Positions 1 through 7,471 of a stretch of DNA of 55,281 nucleotides are shown here, one piece after another. Each line of letters starts with the position of its first letter. Positions within the stretch are counted from its first letter, which is position 1. The stretch lies in the NCBI GenBank assembly GCA_026417155.1, contig JAOADU010000064.1, forward strand, positions 1-55,281, written 5' to 3'. The translations under genes and the position numbers were made by a program. The notes under the pieces were generated by a model. It searched no databases, was not told the DNA's origin, and saw only the letters and a program-made list of their open reading frames with translations. The stretch comes from Bacteroidales bacterium (lineage in GTDB: Bacteria > Bacteroidota > Bacteroidia > Bacteroidales > GWA2-32-17).

Positions 1-240
1 ATTCCATGTACCGTTTTTCCATACTCCGTTATACCATGAACCTTTTTTCCATGTACCATTTTCCCAAATTCCGTCATACCACGAACCATCATCCCATGTA
101 CCATCATACCAGATTAATTTGTCAGAATTTTGATCATATCCGATAATGGCATTAGAAATTTTTGCATTTAAAAGCCATGGAAATTTACTTTTAATAAAAT
201 TTAAATCAATACCATTGTTAAATTGTACAATACCATTCAT
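1..240 (-). CDS. Trp/Gly pentad-repeat protein, N-terminal part (runs off window)
   Basis: The first 80 codons of a gene that leaves the window at base 1, starting with ATG at 238-240. Residues 1-45 are ordinary sequence without a signal peptide. From about residue 46 the protein becomes a five-residue repeat of the form G-x-W-x-x (GTWDD, GSWYD, GIWEN, GTWKK, GSWYN, GVWKN), visible in the DNA as a 15-base period up to the window edge. Trp and Gly are invariant while the other positions alternate between Asp/Asn and Lys/Tyr. Such MORN-like or beta-solenoid-like aromatic/glycine repeats occur in bacterial and phage proteins, but I cannot name the family. A consensus promoter lies 20 nt upstream, so the gene is probably expressed. 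The reading frame is certain; the function is unknown. Confidence 0.8.
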   Translation of the reverse strand, partial: MNGIVQFNNGIDLNFIKSKFPWLLNAKISNAIIGYDQNSDKLIWYDGTWDDGSWYDGIWENGTWKKGSWYNGVWKNGTWN

Positions 241-264
241 AAAATAAAATTTTAGTTTCTGATA

Positions 265-296
265 CAAAATTATAAAAAAGAAAATAAAATATCAAA
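265..296 (-). promoter_or_regulatory. Bacteroidetes-type promoter for the pentad-repeat gene
   Basis: Read on the minus strand: TTTG (296-293), 20 bases, then TAATTTTG (272-265), an exact match to TTTG-N20-TAnnTTTG. The predicted +1 near 260 leaves a leader of about 20 nt before the ATG at 240. Confidence 0.7.
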
Positions 297-690
297 AAAT
301 TTTCTATTTTTTATTGATTTAAGTTTTAGCAAGACTGTAATTATTAAATATTCAGATTGTTAATAAATTATGAGTATGTAATATCTTAAATCATAAACTC
401 TATAAAACGCAAACATTGTTCTTTTTTTTAATATAAAGCGTAAAAGTGATATAATTTTCTGAAATAAAATATTAAAGTATAAAATAATGATATTGTTGAT
501 AAATTAGTTATGTGTAATGATAGATTAAAGTGAGAGTTTTTAGTGAATGATAAGCTGAGTACCATGTTTTACTTGGGTTTAATCTATATTATTAAACTAT
601 GTGGAAAACAATAAACTATTTCAATGTTTATAGAATTAAAGGCTAGTGAAAAATTTAAATTCAGGTTGTGATATCGTAGGCAGAATTTAA

Positions 691-709
691 CACTGGCATC
701 CTGCCAGTG
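691..709. repeat. Short perfect hairpin (CACTGGC / GCCAGTG)
   Basis: A 7-bp perfect inverted repeat with a five-base loop (ATCCT). No T-run follows, so it is not an obvious intrinsic terminator. The string CCAGTGAA from its right arm recurs at 764-771, inside the next repeat unit. Confidence 0.6.
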
Positions 710-753
710 AATTATCACTACTCCAATAAGGATGTCGGAGATACATTGTATTT

Positions 754-900
754 TGGTATCTTTCCAGTGAAAAGATTTACAAACTTATCCGTAGGCTATA
801 TTGAGAGTATTGGTTTAAACTATTAAAAATAGTATTTGCTATATCTATAGTCAATGTTTTAAACCATGAGGTTGCTTTTCAACATTCTTGAAAGATACCA
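754..900. repeat. Nested inverted-repeat element of about 147 bp
   Basis: Outer arms TGGTATCTTTC (754-764) and GAAAGATACCA (890-900) are perfect 11-bp inverted repeats. Inside them GGTTTAAA (about 811-818) pairs with TTTAAACC (about 858-865), so the segment can fold into a long interrupted stem. There is no ORF within. A small non-autonomous mobile element or a structured RNA would both look like this; I cannot tell which. Confidence 0.5.
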
Positions 901-954
901 TAAAAAATTAGGGAATGTTTTTGCAAAAAATTAAATTTTTGTTGTAAACATAAT

Positions 955-979
955 AAGAGGCTGGATTGTCCAGCCTCTT
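955..979. terminator. Strong hairpin, probable terminator
   Basis: AAGAGGCTGG, loop ATTGT, CCAGCCTCTT: a perfect 10-bp GC-containing stem. It lies about 43 nt downstream of the stop of the small minus-strand gene ending at 1022, where a terminator is expected. The flanking T-runs are weak on both strands, which lowers confidence. Confidence 0.5.
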
Positions 980-1021
980 CAACTAGCATTGCTTAACTAA
1001 AAAAACAAGTCTATGGAAACC

Positions 1022-1192
1022 TTAGTTGATGCGTTCGGCTTTGGTTGATTTACTTATATCGAAATAAGGAAATATTTTAAGAATAATAGAAGAATCGTCG
1101 CTATAAACATTGCTAACTAATACATATAGCACTGTGCGTTTGCTATTTGAATAGCGTTTGACAATTTTAACCTGAGGTTTAGAATTATTCAT
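1022..1192 (-). CDS. Small conserved-looking protein, 56 aa, unknown
   Basis: An ATG at 1190-1192 opens a 57-codon frame ending in TAA at 1022-1024. The product is basic at the N-terminus (MNNSKPQVKIVKRY), has a beta-strand-like middle (RTVLYVLVSNVYSD) and ends KSTKAERIN; it has no signal peptide or Cys pair. Support for it being real is a TAACTTTG promoter box about 17 nt upstream and a hairpin just downstream. The pattern of a basic start and hydrophobic strand could suit a small nucleic-acid-binding protein, but I do not recognise it. Confidence 0.5.
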   Translation of the reverse strand: MNNSKPQVKIVKRYSNSKRTVLYVLVSNVYSDDSSIILKIFPYFDISKSTKAERIN

Positions 1193-1208
1193 AGTGATAA
1201 TTTTGTAA

Positions 1209-1216
1209 CAAAGTTA
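1209..1216 (-). promoter_or_regulatory. -7 box (TAACTTTG) of the 56-aa gene
   Basis: Minus-strand TAACTTTG matches TAnnTTTG. The predicted +1 at about 1204 gives a leader of about 12 nt. No TTTG lies at the usual 19-21 base spacing, so only the -7 element is supported. Confidence 0.4.
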
Positions 1217-1349
1217 CCACCCTAAAAGCATTTAGTAGAAAAAATTTGACAATTGAAATAAACAAATTGACAAATGAAAGTTGCTTATGATGAAAGATAA
1301 AAAAGTATAGACAAATGAACCAAGAAAGGCAATAAAAAGAATATGTTAA

Positions 1350-1958
1350 TTAAAAACTTTGTTTTTCGCTGGGTTTATTAGAAACCAGAATTCCCACACA
1401 ACCTTTACCTACACATTTATCGGTAGCCGAAACATTTACAATTAGTTCCATAGTAGAAGCTGGTGTAAATTCGAACGATGTATTGGGCTTATAGCGTTTT
1501 TGTTCTAATTCGCTTTCGTATTTCGAAATTTCGAGTTTTACGTTATTGATATTGGCTTCGAGTTCTATTTTCTTTTTGCCTGTTTTTATTTTCAGAGCCT
1601 GATTTTCGAGCGATAGCAAAAATTCTTTTTTTTGCTTTATAGTTTTTACAAGTTCTTCATCAATTCCTGTACTGAAATAAACCTTCCCTGTAGCATCGGT
1701 AACTTTAATGTTGATATGTTCCATAATTTGCGAAGATACAATAAATGAAATGGTATAATCTTTACCTTCGTTGCAAATAATATTTACTCGAGAATTTTTT
1801 CCTGCAAAGAAGATGGCACTTTTCGATTGGATGTCGTATTTCCAAGGGTATCGTACGCCATTTTTATGAACCAAAAGAAAATCGTTACAACTCTGCGAAA
1901 AAGCATTGTTTAACAATAAAATGAAGAAAAATAATATGGTGTTTTTCATGACATTCAT
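1350..1958 (-). CDS. Secreted protein of unknown function with central coiled coil
   Basis: 202 aa. Residues 1-22 are a Sec signal peptide ending in AFSQ, typical of this genome; a second Met at residue 4 would give an equally good signal, so the exact start is uncertain. The mature part begins with a strand-rich region containing one Cys pair (SCNDF and IICNEG), then a strongly charged helix at about residues 105-155 (rich in K/E, coiled-coil-like). It ends with a beta-type region carrying CVGKGC and a Ser/Lys tail. It starts 3 nt after the stop of the lipoprotein gene at 1962-2831 and is surely co-transcribed with it, so both are likely to act in the same envelope process. No family is recognised. 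Confidence 0.8.
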   Translation of the reverse strand: MNVMKNTILFFFILLLNNAFSQSCNDFLLVHKNGVRYPWKYDIQSKSAIFFAGKNSRVNIICNEGKDYTISFIVSSQIMEHINIKVTDATGKVYFSTGIDEELVKTIKQKKEFLLSLENQALKIKTGKKKIELEANINNVKLEISKYESELEQKRYKPNTSFEFTPASTMELIVNVSATDKCVGKGCVGILVSNKPSEKQSF

Positions 1959-1961
1959 TTT

Positions 1962-2831
1962 TTATTGTTTTATTATTTCGTTTCGATAATTTTCAATGAT
2001 GTTTTTAATCTTTTCGTATGTTTCTTTGTTAATCAAATAGGTTGTTTTAGAGCCGATAATTACTTTATTATTGGCAGTGGAGGTGTTTACCTCTTCTGTT
2101 TTTGTTTCTATGCTATTGAATATTTCATATAGCGATTGTATGGAATTAAGCCACGAAAGGAGCTCATTGTTTATATTTTTTTGCGATTTAAGCATAAGTA
2201 TTAAGTTATTGAGTGCAAGTTTTTGTGCAGCAATTCGCTGAATAATGGGATTATTTTGTTCGAATTTATTAACAAGCTGCAGTGCAATATACATGCTTTC
2301 TATCCATCCTCCAATGTAAATCGAAGCTACGGTGCTTTCGTCGCTGTTTTGTTTTAGCTGTTCCATAATGTTGTAAAACGAATTATTTGTAATCGTAGTA
2401 AGCGAATCTAAGTTTGTAATGTTTTTCTCAATTCTTTCCATTGCCGATTTTTCAATAGCATTGGAGAGTCCTAAATTATCAGCCATGGATTTTATTTTTC
2501 CAAAATAGCGTACGGTTTCCTGAAATTTGCCATAAGTTGCTAAATAGGCCATATCGGCAGCATATACACCTAAATTCATTTTTTGTTTTAAGGGTAATAC
2601 ATAATCGGAAATGGGAGAAACTATATTAGCTTTAAATGGAGCTTTCGACTCTTTTAATAGTGAAATAAATTCGTCGGGCGAAGGTACTTGATAAAATACT
2701 TCTTCATTGGCTTGAGCAATTGTATCTGCTATAGTATCGTTTTGGTCTATGGTTTGTGTTTGGTTCGAGGAGTTGCACGACCACGTAATGATGATGCTTA
2801 TACCTATGAATAAATTTACGATTTTTTTCAT
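1962..2831 (-). CDS. Predicted lipoprotein, helical, unknown function
   Basis: 289 aa. The N-terminus MKKIVNLFIGISIIITWSC is a lipoprotein signal with lipidation at Cys19. The remainder is almost entirely helical, with Asn/Gln/Leu-rich heptad-like stretches. The segment LGVYAADMAYLATYGK (about residues 86-102) looks like a conserved core and resembles helical lipoproteins found across Bacteroidota. A good promoter (2855-2885) drives this gene and the secreted protein that follows 3 nt later. Function unknown; not clearly part of the protease operon upstream, which has its own transcript. Confidence 0.8.
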   Translation of the reverse strand: MKKIVNLFIGISIIITWSCNSSNQTQTIDQNDTIADTIAQANEEVFYQVPSPDEFISLLKESKAPFKANIVSPISDYVLPLKQKMNLGVYAADMAYLATYGKFQETVRYFGKIKSMADNLGLSNAIEKSAMERIEKNITNLDSLTTITNNSFYNIMEQLKQNSDESTVASIYIGGWIESMYIALQLVNKFEQNNPIIQRIAAQKLALNNLILMLKSQKNINNELLSWLNSIQSLYEIFNSIETKTEEVNTSTANNKVIIGSKTTYLINKETYEKIKNIIENYRNEIIKQ

Positions 2832-2854
2832 TTTATTTTCTTTTATTGTGTTTG

Positions 2855-2885
2855 CAAACTTAAAAAAGATATCGATAAAAACAAA
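2855..2885 (-). promoter_or_regulatory. Promoter of the lipoprotein pair
   Basis: Minus strand: TTTG (2885-2882), 19 bases, TAAGTTTG (2862-2855). It sits in the short gap after the Tricorn-like gene. The predicted +1 near 2850 gives a leader of about 19 nt. Confidence 0.65.
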
Positions 2886-2899
2886 ATTTTCTGTAAAAT

Positions 2900-5800
2900 C
2901 TATTTCGACTTATCGGGGAATGGTGGAATGGGAGCCTTTTCAACGGGATTTTGTTTGAGCTCGTCGAGAATAATTTCTATGGCTTTTTGTAATTGAGCAT
3001 CTTCGCCCATAAATTCTTTATATGGATCGTTATCAATTACAATATCGGGATCAACACCATAGCCTTCAATAATCCAGCCTTTCCCTTCGGCATCGTAGTG
3101 TGCAAATTCGGGTCTGTTTAGGTAGCCACCATCAATAAATGGCAGTGTTCCGCGAATGCCTACTACACCGCCCCAGGTTCTAACACCAATAACCTTTCCT
3201 ATTTTGTATTTCTTAAACTGGTATGGAAACAAATCGCCATCGGAAGCAGAATATTGATTGACCAGCATAACTTTGGGCCCTAAGTGCATTTGACGAGGCC
3301 GTGTTTCGCCTTCTACCTGATTGCGTGCCATCCCATAAAAAGCAATTTCGCGTTTTAATCGCTCAATGATCATAGGCGAAACATTTCCGCCACCATTGCC
3401 TCTATCGTCAATAATTAATCCTTTTTTATTAAGCTGAGGATAAAAATACTTTACAAATTCATTAAGCCCCTCGACACTCATATCGGGAATATGAATATAT
3501 CCAACTTCGCCATTTGTTGCTTCGTTTACTTTTCGTATGTTGTTTTGTACCCATTCGTAATAATATAAAGATTGTTCGCTTTCTATGGGTGTAACAACTA
3601 CTTTACGTACTTGGGTTTCGTCGGGTTTAGAAGAAACGGTTAATTCAATAGGCGTATTTGATTTGTTTATGAGCAATTTATAAATATCGTCTAGATTTTT
3701 GACCGATTGATTGTTGATGGCAATAATAAAATCGCCTTCGTTAATGTTAATCCCAATTTCAGTTAATGGCGACCGTAAATCATTATTCCAATTTTCGCCT
3801 TTGAGTATTTTTGTTATCTGAAAATATCCGCTATAATGCTTAATTATTTCTGCACCGAGCAATCCTACATAAACTTTATCGGGCGAGAGCTGATCGCCGC
3901 CACCGACGTAAGCATGTCCTACGTTTAATTCGCCAATTAATTCACCTATTACATAAGTTAGGTCGTTTCTATGCTTACAGGCTTTAGCTAATGGAAGATA
4001 TTTATTATACATTGCTTTCCAATCAACTCCATGCATGTTGGGGTCATATAAGAAGTCGCGCATTTGACGCCACGATTCATCATAAATTTGTTTCCATTCT
4101 TTTACAACATCAACCAATTGCTTCATAGAAGATAATGCCACGGGGTCTTTAAGTTCAATTTTATTTTGGGGTAAATCAATAATATAAAAGTTATTTTCAG
4201 AGCGAATACACATATACTTATTGTTGGCAGAAATACAATAATTGGAATATTTTCCTAAACTTTGTTCTTTTTTCTTTTCAAAGTCAAAAACTTTTAATTC
4301 AGCATCTTTAGTTTTTGTAGAACGATAAACATAATACAACTTATTTTCAACCGATTGAATGTTCCAGTAAGAACCTGCATCAATTGGTAAATTAACTATG
4401 CGTTGTTGTATTTTATCGAAGTCAATGCGAATATTTGTTGCTTTAGTAAATTTTTTTGTTGTATCTGGATTTAAAGTAATAGGATTATTGCTGGGCAAAA
4501 ACGGATTGGCTATTTCTTTTTGGAGAGTGATAAAATATATTTTTGCCATATCAACGTACGCATGGTTCCATTCGGTTTGACTATAGACGGGATCAAAATC
4601 TCTATTGGACACAAAAAACAAATATTTACCATCTTGACTAAATACAGGATTATAGCTCGAATACCATTCGTTTGTTACTGCCGATGTGGTTTTTGATGTT
4701 AAATTATAAATAAAAATCTGGCTCATAGTGTTATTTAATGCTCTATCGGTATAAGCAATCCATCGGCTATCGGGCGACCATGTGTAATCGCGTATTTCCC
4801 AAGTTTTACTTTGAGTAACGGTTATGGTTTGTTTGGTTTCAATGTCAATGTATTTCAGGAAAAATTTTTTATCTGAAAATAATAACTTTTTACTATCGGG
4901 CGACCACTCTATACTAAAAATATATGTATCGTTTCCTTTGGTGAGTTGAATGGGAGGTTTGTTGGTGAATAATTCTTTTATGTACAGCTCGTATTCTCCG
5001 CTTTCGTCCGATAAATAAGCAACATATTTACCATTTGGTGAAAAATAGGCTTCACGTTCATGAACATCAGAAGTGTTGGTAATATTGTAAGTTACACCTT
5101 TGTCTTTTGGCAAAATCCAAATATCGCCACGGGCATTTACCAACAAACGGCTTCCGTCGGGTGCAATATCGTACGATTGAATGTATTTGGAAGCATCTAT
5201 CCATCGTTGGCGAGCAAATAAGTTATCGTTAGACAAATAAATAGTAAGTTTTTTTAGTTCTTTGGTTTCAATATTATAAACATATAGAAATCCGCCATTT
5301 TCGAATATAATTTTTCCGTCGCCAAGAGAAGGAAATTTTATATCATATTCATTAAAGTTCGTAACTTTTGATGTTTGTTTTGTTTGTATATCGTACACAA
5401 ATAGATTCATAATACGGTCCCTATTGCTTAAAAAATAAATTTCATTTTTCCACCACATCGGAAAAATGTCTTGAGCGGCATGTTGTGTTATGTTTTCAAC
5501 TTGCTTGGTTTCGAAATCGAAAATTCTAATGTCGTCGGCCATTCCACCTTGATAATATTTCCATGTGCGAAATTCACGCATCACTCGGTTAAAAGCTAAT
5601 TTTTTTCCGTCGGGCGAGAAACTGTTAAAACCACCTGTTGATAATGGCAGTGGTTCGCTCATGCCTCCATTAATAGAAACTTTATATAATTGTCCAACAA
5701 AGTCATTCCAAGAATTTTTACGAGAACGGTAAATGATGTATTGTCCATCAGGAGTCCATGATGTTACAATATTATTGGGACCCATTCTGTCTGAAACGTC

Positions 5801-6136
5801 GTCGCGTCGCAAAGTAGCTGTATGGGTTAATCGTTTTGGTTCACCACCCGTACTTGGGATAACATAAACTTCGGTATTGCCATCATACTGAGCACTAAAT
5901 GCAATATGTTTTCCGTCGGGTGAGAAATGAGCAAACATCTCATAACCCTGATGGTTGGTTAATTTTCGAGCCAACTCGTTTTTACTAATATCTACTGTAT
6001 ACAGATCGCCAGCATATGTAAATACAACCTGATTGCCAAAAATTGCTGGAAAGCGCAATAAGCGAGCTTCTTCTTGTGCAATTATTATCTTTTGTACAAA
6101 AAAAGCAATGAACAAAGCAATAAAAATCTTTTTCAT
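2900..6136 (-). CDS. Tricorn-like S41 peptidase with N-terminal beta-propeller
   Basis: 1078 aa. A Sec signal peptide (about residues 1-20, ending IIIAQ) precedes PD40/WD40-like propeller repeats of the type FSPDGKHIAF, WSPDSRWIAY and FSQDGKYLFF across roughly residues 30-620. Then come a core domain, a PDZ domain at about 760-860 and a tail-specific-protease (S41) domain. Likely catalytic residues match archaeal Tricorn: His741 (VGHAYVGG), Ser965 followed by Asp966 (YSASDGD) and Glu1024 (IIEGYG); the motif DDRGNGGG lies shortly before the serine. The expected role is cleavage of peptides in the periplasm. The start is 4 nt after the stop of the M28 aminopeptidase gene, so the two are co-transcribed and together could degrade oligopeptides to amino acids. 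Confidence 0.93.
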   Translation of the reverse strand: MKKIFIALFIAFFVQKIIIAQEEARLLRFPAIFGNQVVFTYAGDLYTVDISKNELARKLTNHQGYEMFAHFSPDGKHIAFSAQYDGNTEVYVIPSTGGEPKRLTHTATLRRDDVSDRMGPNNIVTSWTPDGQYIIYRSRKNSWNDFVGQLYKVSINGGMSEPLPLSTGGFNSFSPDGKKLAFNRVMREFRTWKYYQGGMADDIRIFDFETKQVENITQHAAQDIFPMWWKNEIYFLSNRDRIMNLFVYDIQTKQTSKVTNFNEYDIKFPSLGDGKIIFENGGFLYVYNIETKELKKLTIYLSNDNLFARQRWIDASKYIQSYDIAPDGSRLLVNARGDIWILPKDKGVTYNITNTSDVHEREAYFSPNGKYVAYLSDESGEYELYIKELFTNKPPIQLTKGNDTYIFSIEWSPDSKKLLFSDKKFFLKYIDIETKQTITVTQSKTWEIRDYTWSPDSRWIAYTDRALNNTMSQIFIYNLTSKTTSAVTNEWYSSYNPVFSQDGKYLFFVSNRDFDPVYSQTEWNHAYVDMAKIYFITLQKEIANPFLPSNNPITLNPDTTKKFTKATNIRIDFDKIQQRIVNLPIDAGSYWNIQSVENKLYYVYRSTKTKDAELKVFDFEKKKEQSLGKYSNYCISANNKYMCIRSENNFYIIDLPQNKIELKDPVALSSMKQLVDVVKEWKQIYDESWRQMRDFLYDPNMHGVDWKAMYNKYLPLAKACKHRNDLTYVIGELIGELNVGHAYVGGGDQLSPDKVYVGLLGAEIIKHYSGYFQITKILKGENWNNDLRSPLTEIGININEGDFIIAINNQSVKNLDDIYKLLINKSNTPIELTVSSKPDETQVRKVVVTPIESEQSLYYYEWVQNNIRKVNEATNGEVGYIHIPDMSVEGLNEFVKYFYPQLNKKGLIIDDRGNGGGNVSPMIIERLKREIAFYGMARNQVEGETRPRQMHLGPKVMLVNQYSASDGDLFPYQFKKYKIGKVIGVRTWGGVVGIRGTLPFIDGGYLNRPEFAHYDAEGKGWIIEGYGVDPDIVIDNDPYKEFMGEDAQLQKAIEIILDELKQNPVEKAPIPPFPDKSK

Positions 6137-6140
6137 ACGA

Positions 6141-7376
6141 CTAATAATTTACAACATTTAATAATAATTTTACTATTTCATTATATCGGGCAAGGCTCAT
6201 ATTTTCGAGTTTATCGCTTGGATGGTGATATCCTCCTGCTTTGCCCATGGCATAAATGAATACTGCTTTGATGCCCTTTTCATAAAAAGGTGCATGGTCG
6301 CTGTTATTCGAAATACCTCGACTTTTAATTTCTAAATGTAATTTTTCTTCTTCGTTAATTTTGTGTAATAATGAAACAATATCTGGAAATTCTGTCCCAT
6401 TAACAACGGTAATGCCGTTTTCGCCGCTGCCTATCACGTCTAAGTTGAATAAATATTTAATTTTTTTGAGATCGATAGTAGGATTATCGGCAAAATATGA
6501 CGATCCTATTAAACCAACTTCTTCACCTGTAAATAACAGAAATACTACGGTATATTTGTTTTTTCTGCTAGCTAATTCGCGTGCAATATCTAAAACCATA
6601 GCAACACCACTGGCATTATCATTGGCACCAGGAAAATGTATGTTGTTTAACGTACCCATGTGATCGTAGTGTGCCGTAAATGCTATGATGCTATCGCTAG
6701 AGCCAGGTAGTATCCCTATAATATTGGAGCTTTTGTATCGGGGAATATGTTTCGATTTTAAATGAATGCTTATTTGCTTCGAGTGTAAAAATTTTGTGTC
6801 AGCTTCCATTATTACCCAAGAAAGGGTTTTATTGCTTTGTACTTGCATCAAATTCTTTGACTTACATAAAATAAACCCTTTGCATTTTATTGAATTCTGG
6901 CGTGTAATTGTTCGTATTTCTTTGCTGAATTTTGGATGTTCAGTTAATGACGTGTCAAATAAAACGTATTTACCACTAAAATCTATTAAAGCAATATCGC
7001 TAAAGTTGTCTTTTGTAATTTTTTCAATGGCATAATTCCCTTTTTGACTGCAACTTAAAGGATAGATGATAACATCTTTACCAACTTCTGCAATTATTGA
7101 GTCAAATTGAATATGTTTAATTTTTTTTATATAAGATACAGGCATGAATAAGTTTTGTTTGAGTACATAAGGAATTTTCGATTGTTTTAGTTGATTTTCA
7201 ATATAAGTAGCAGCTTTTCGAACACCGTTTTTTTGATAACCTCTACCCGAAAATGCAGGAGAAGTTAAGTCGGAAATAATACTGATGGCATAATCTTTAT
7301 CTTGTGCAGATATAGAAAATGAAACGCAAAAACACAGCAAACTGATAACTATATGTTTGTATATATATGCTAGCAT
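6141..7376 (-). CDS. M28-family zinc aminopeptidase, secreted
   Basis: 411 aa from ATG at 7374-7376; the frame also opens one codon earlier with TTG, which is less likely. A signal peptide (about residues 1-25, ending SISAQ) is followed by a region typical of the PA-like insert. The M28 catalytic core follows: AHYDHMG (His236), GANDNASG (bridging Asp), FTGEEVGLIGS (catalytic Glu plus zinc Glu), NLDVIGSG (zinc Asp) and SDHAPFYEKG (zinc His). All ligands are present, so it should be an active di-zinc exopeptidase of the periplasm or outer face. It is the first gene of a two-gene operon with the Tricorn-like protease, which suggests it trims that enzyme's products. Confidence 0.93.
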   Translation of the reverse strand: MLAYIYKHIVISLLCFCVSFSISAQDKDYAISIISDLTSPAFSGRGYQKNGVRKAATYIENQLKQSKIPYVLKQNLFMPVSYIKKIKHIQFDSIIAEVGKDVIIYPLSCSQKGNYAIEKITKDNFSDIALIDFSGKYVLFDTSLTEHPKFSKEIRTITRQNSIKCKGFILCKSKNLMQVQSNKTLSWVIMEADTKFLHSKQISIHLKSKHIPRYKSSNIIGILPGSSDSIIAFTAHYDHMGTLNNIHFPGANDNASGVAMVLDIARELASRKNKYTVVFLLFTGEEVGLIGSSYFADNPTIDLKKIKYLFNLDVIGSGENGITVVNGTEFPDIVSLLHKINEEEKLHLEIKSRGISNNSDHAPFYEKGIKAVFIYAMGKAGGYHHPSDKLENMSLARYNEIVKLLLNVVNY

Positions 7377-7459
7377 CAATTAAAACGAAAATTAACCGCT
7401 AAAACTACAAAAAAAATACGAACCAATATACAAATGTCGTTACTATTAAAATAATTACA

Positions 7460-7467
7460 TACCTTTG
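7460..7467 (+). promoter_or_regulatory. -7 box (TACCTTTG) directly before the OmpA-family gene
   Basis: TACCTTTG ends only four bases before the ATG at 7472. With the spacing seen at the SRP RNA (+1 five bases after the last G), transcription would begin at the A of the start codon, giving a leaderless mRNA. The -33 region is weak (GTCG at the expected place). Confidence 0.55.
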
Positions 7468-7471
7468 ACAC

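Larger units (their letters stand above)
241..1021. other. Gene-poor stretch of about 780 bases
   Basis: Apart from the promoter at 265-296, the inverted repeats at 691-709 and 754-900 and the hairpin at 955-979, I see no convincing gene here. The longest ATG-initiated ORFs I found by eye (for example near 564 and 733) are about 12-15 codons. The base composition is very AT-rich. It could hold a structured RNA or the remains of a decayed element. Confidence 0.6.

Noticed and set aside
1-120. CRISPR array suggested by the regular repeats at the left edge
   Set aside because: The 15-base period is in frame with a coding sequence and has no spacers; it encodes protein pentads.
691-709. Intrinsic terminator at the CACTGGC hairpin
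   Set aside because: No T-run on either strand and no gene end nearby.
4398-4580. Plus-strand ORF inside the Tricorn-like gene and many similar antisense frames
   Set aside because: They are shadows of longer, clearly homologous genes on the other strand.
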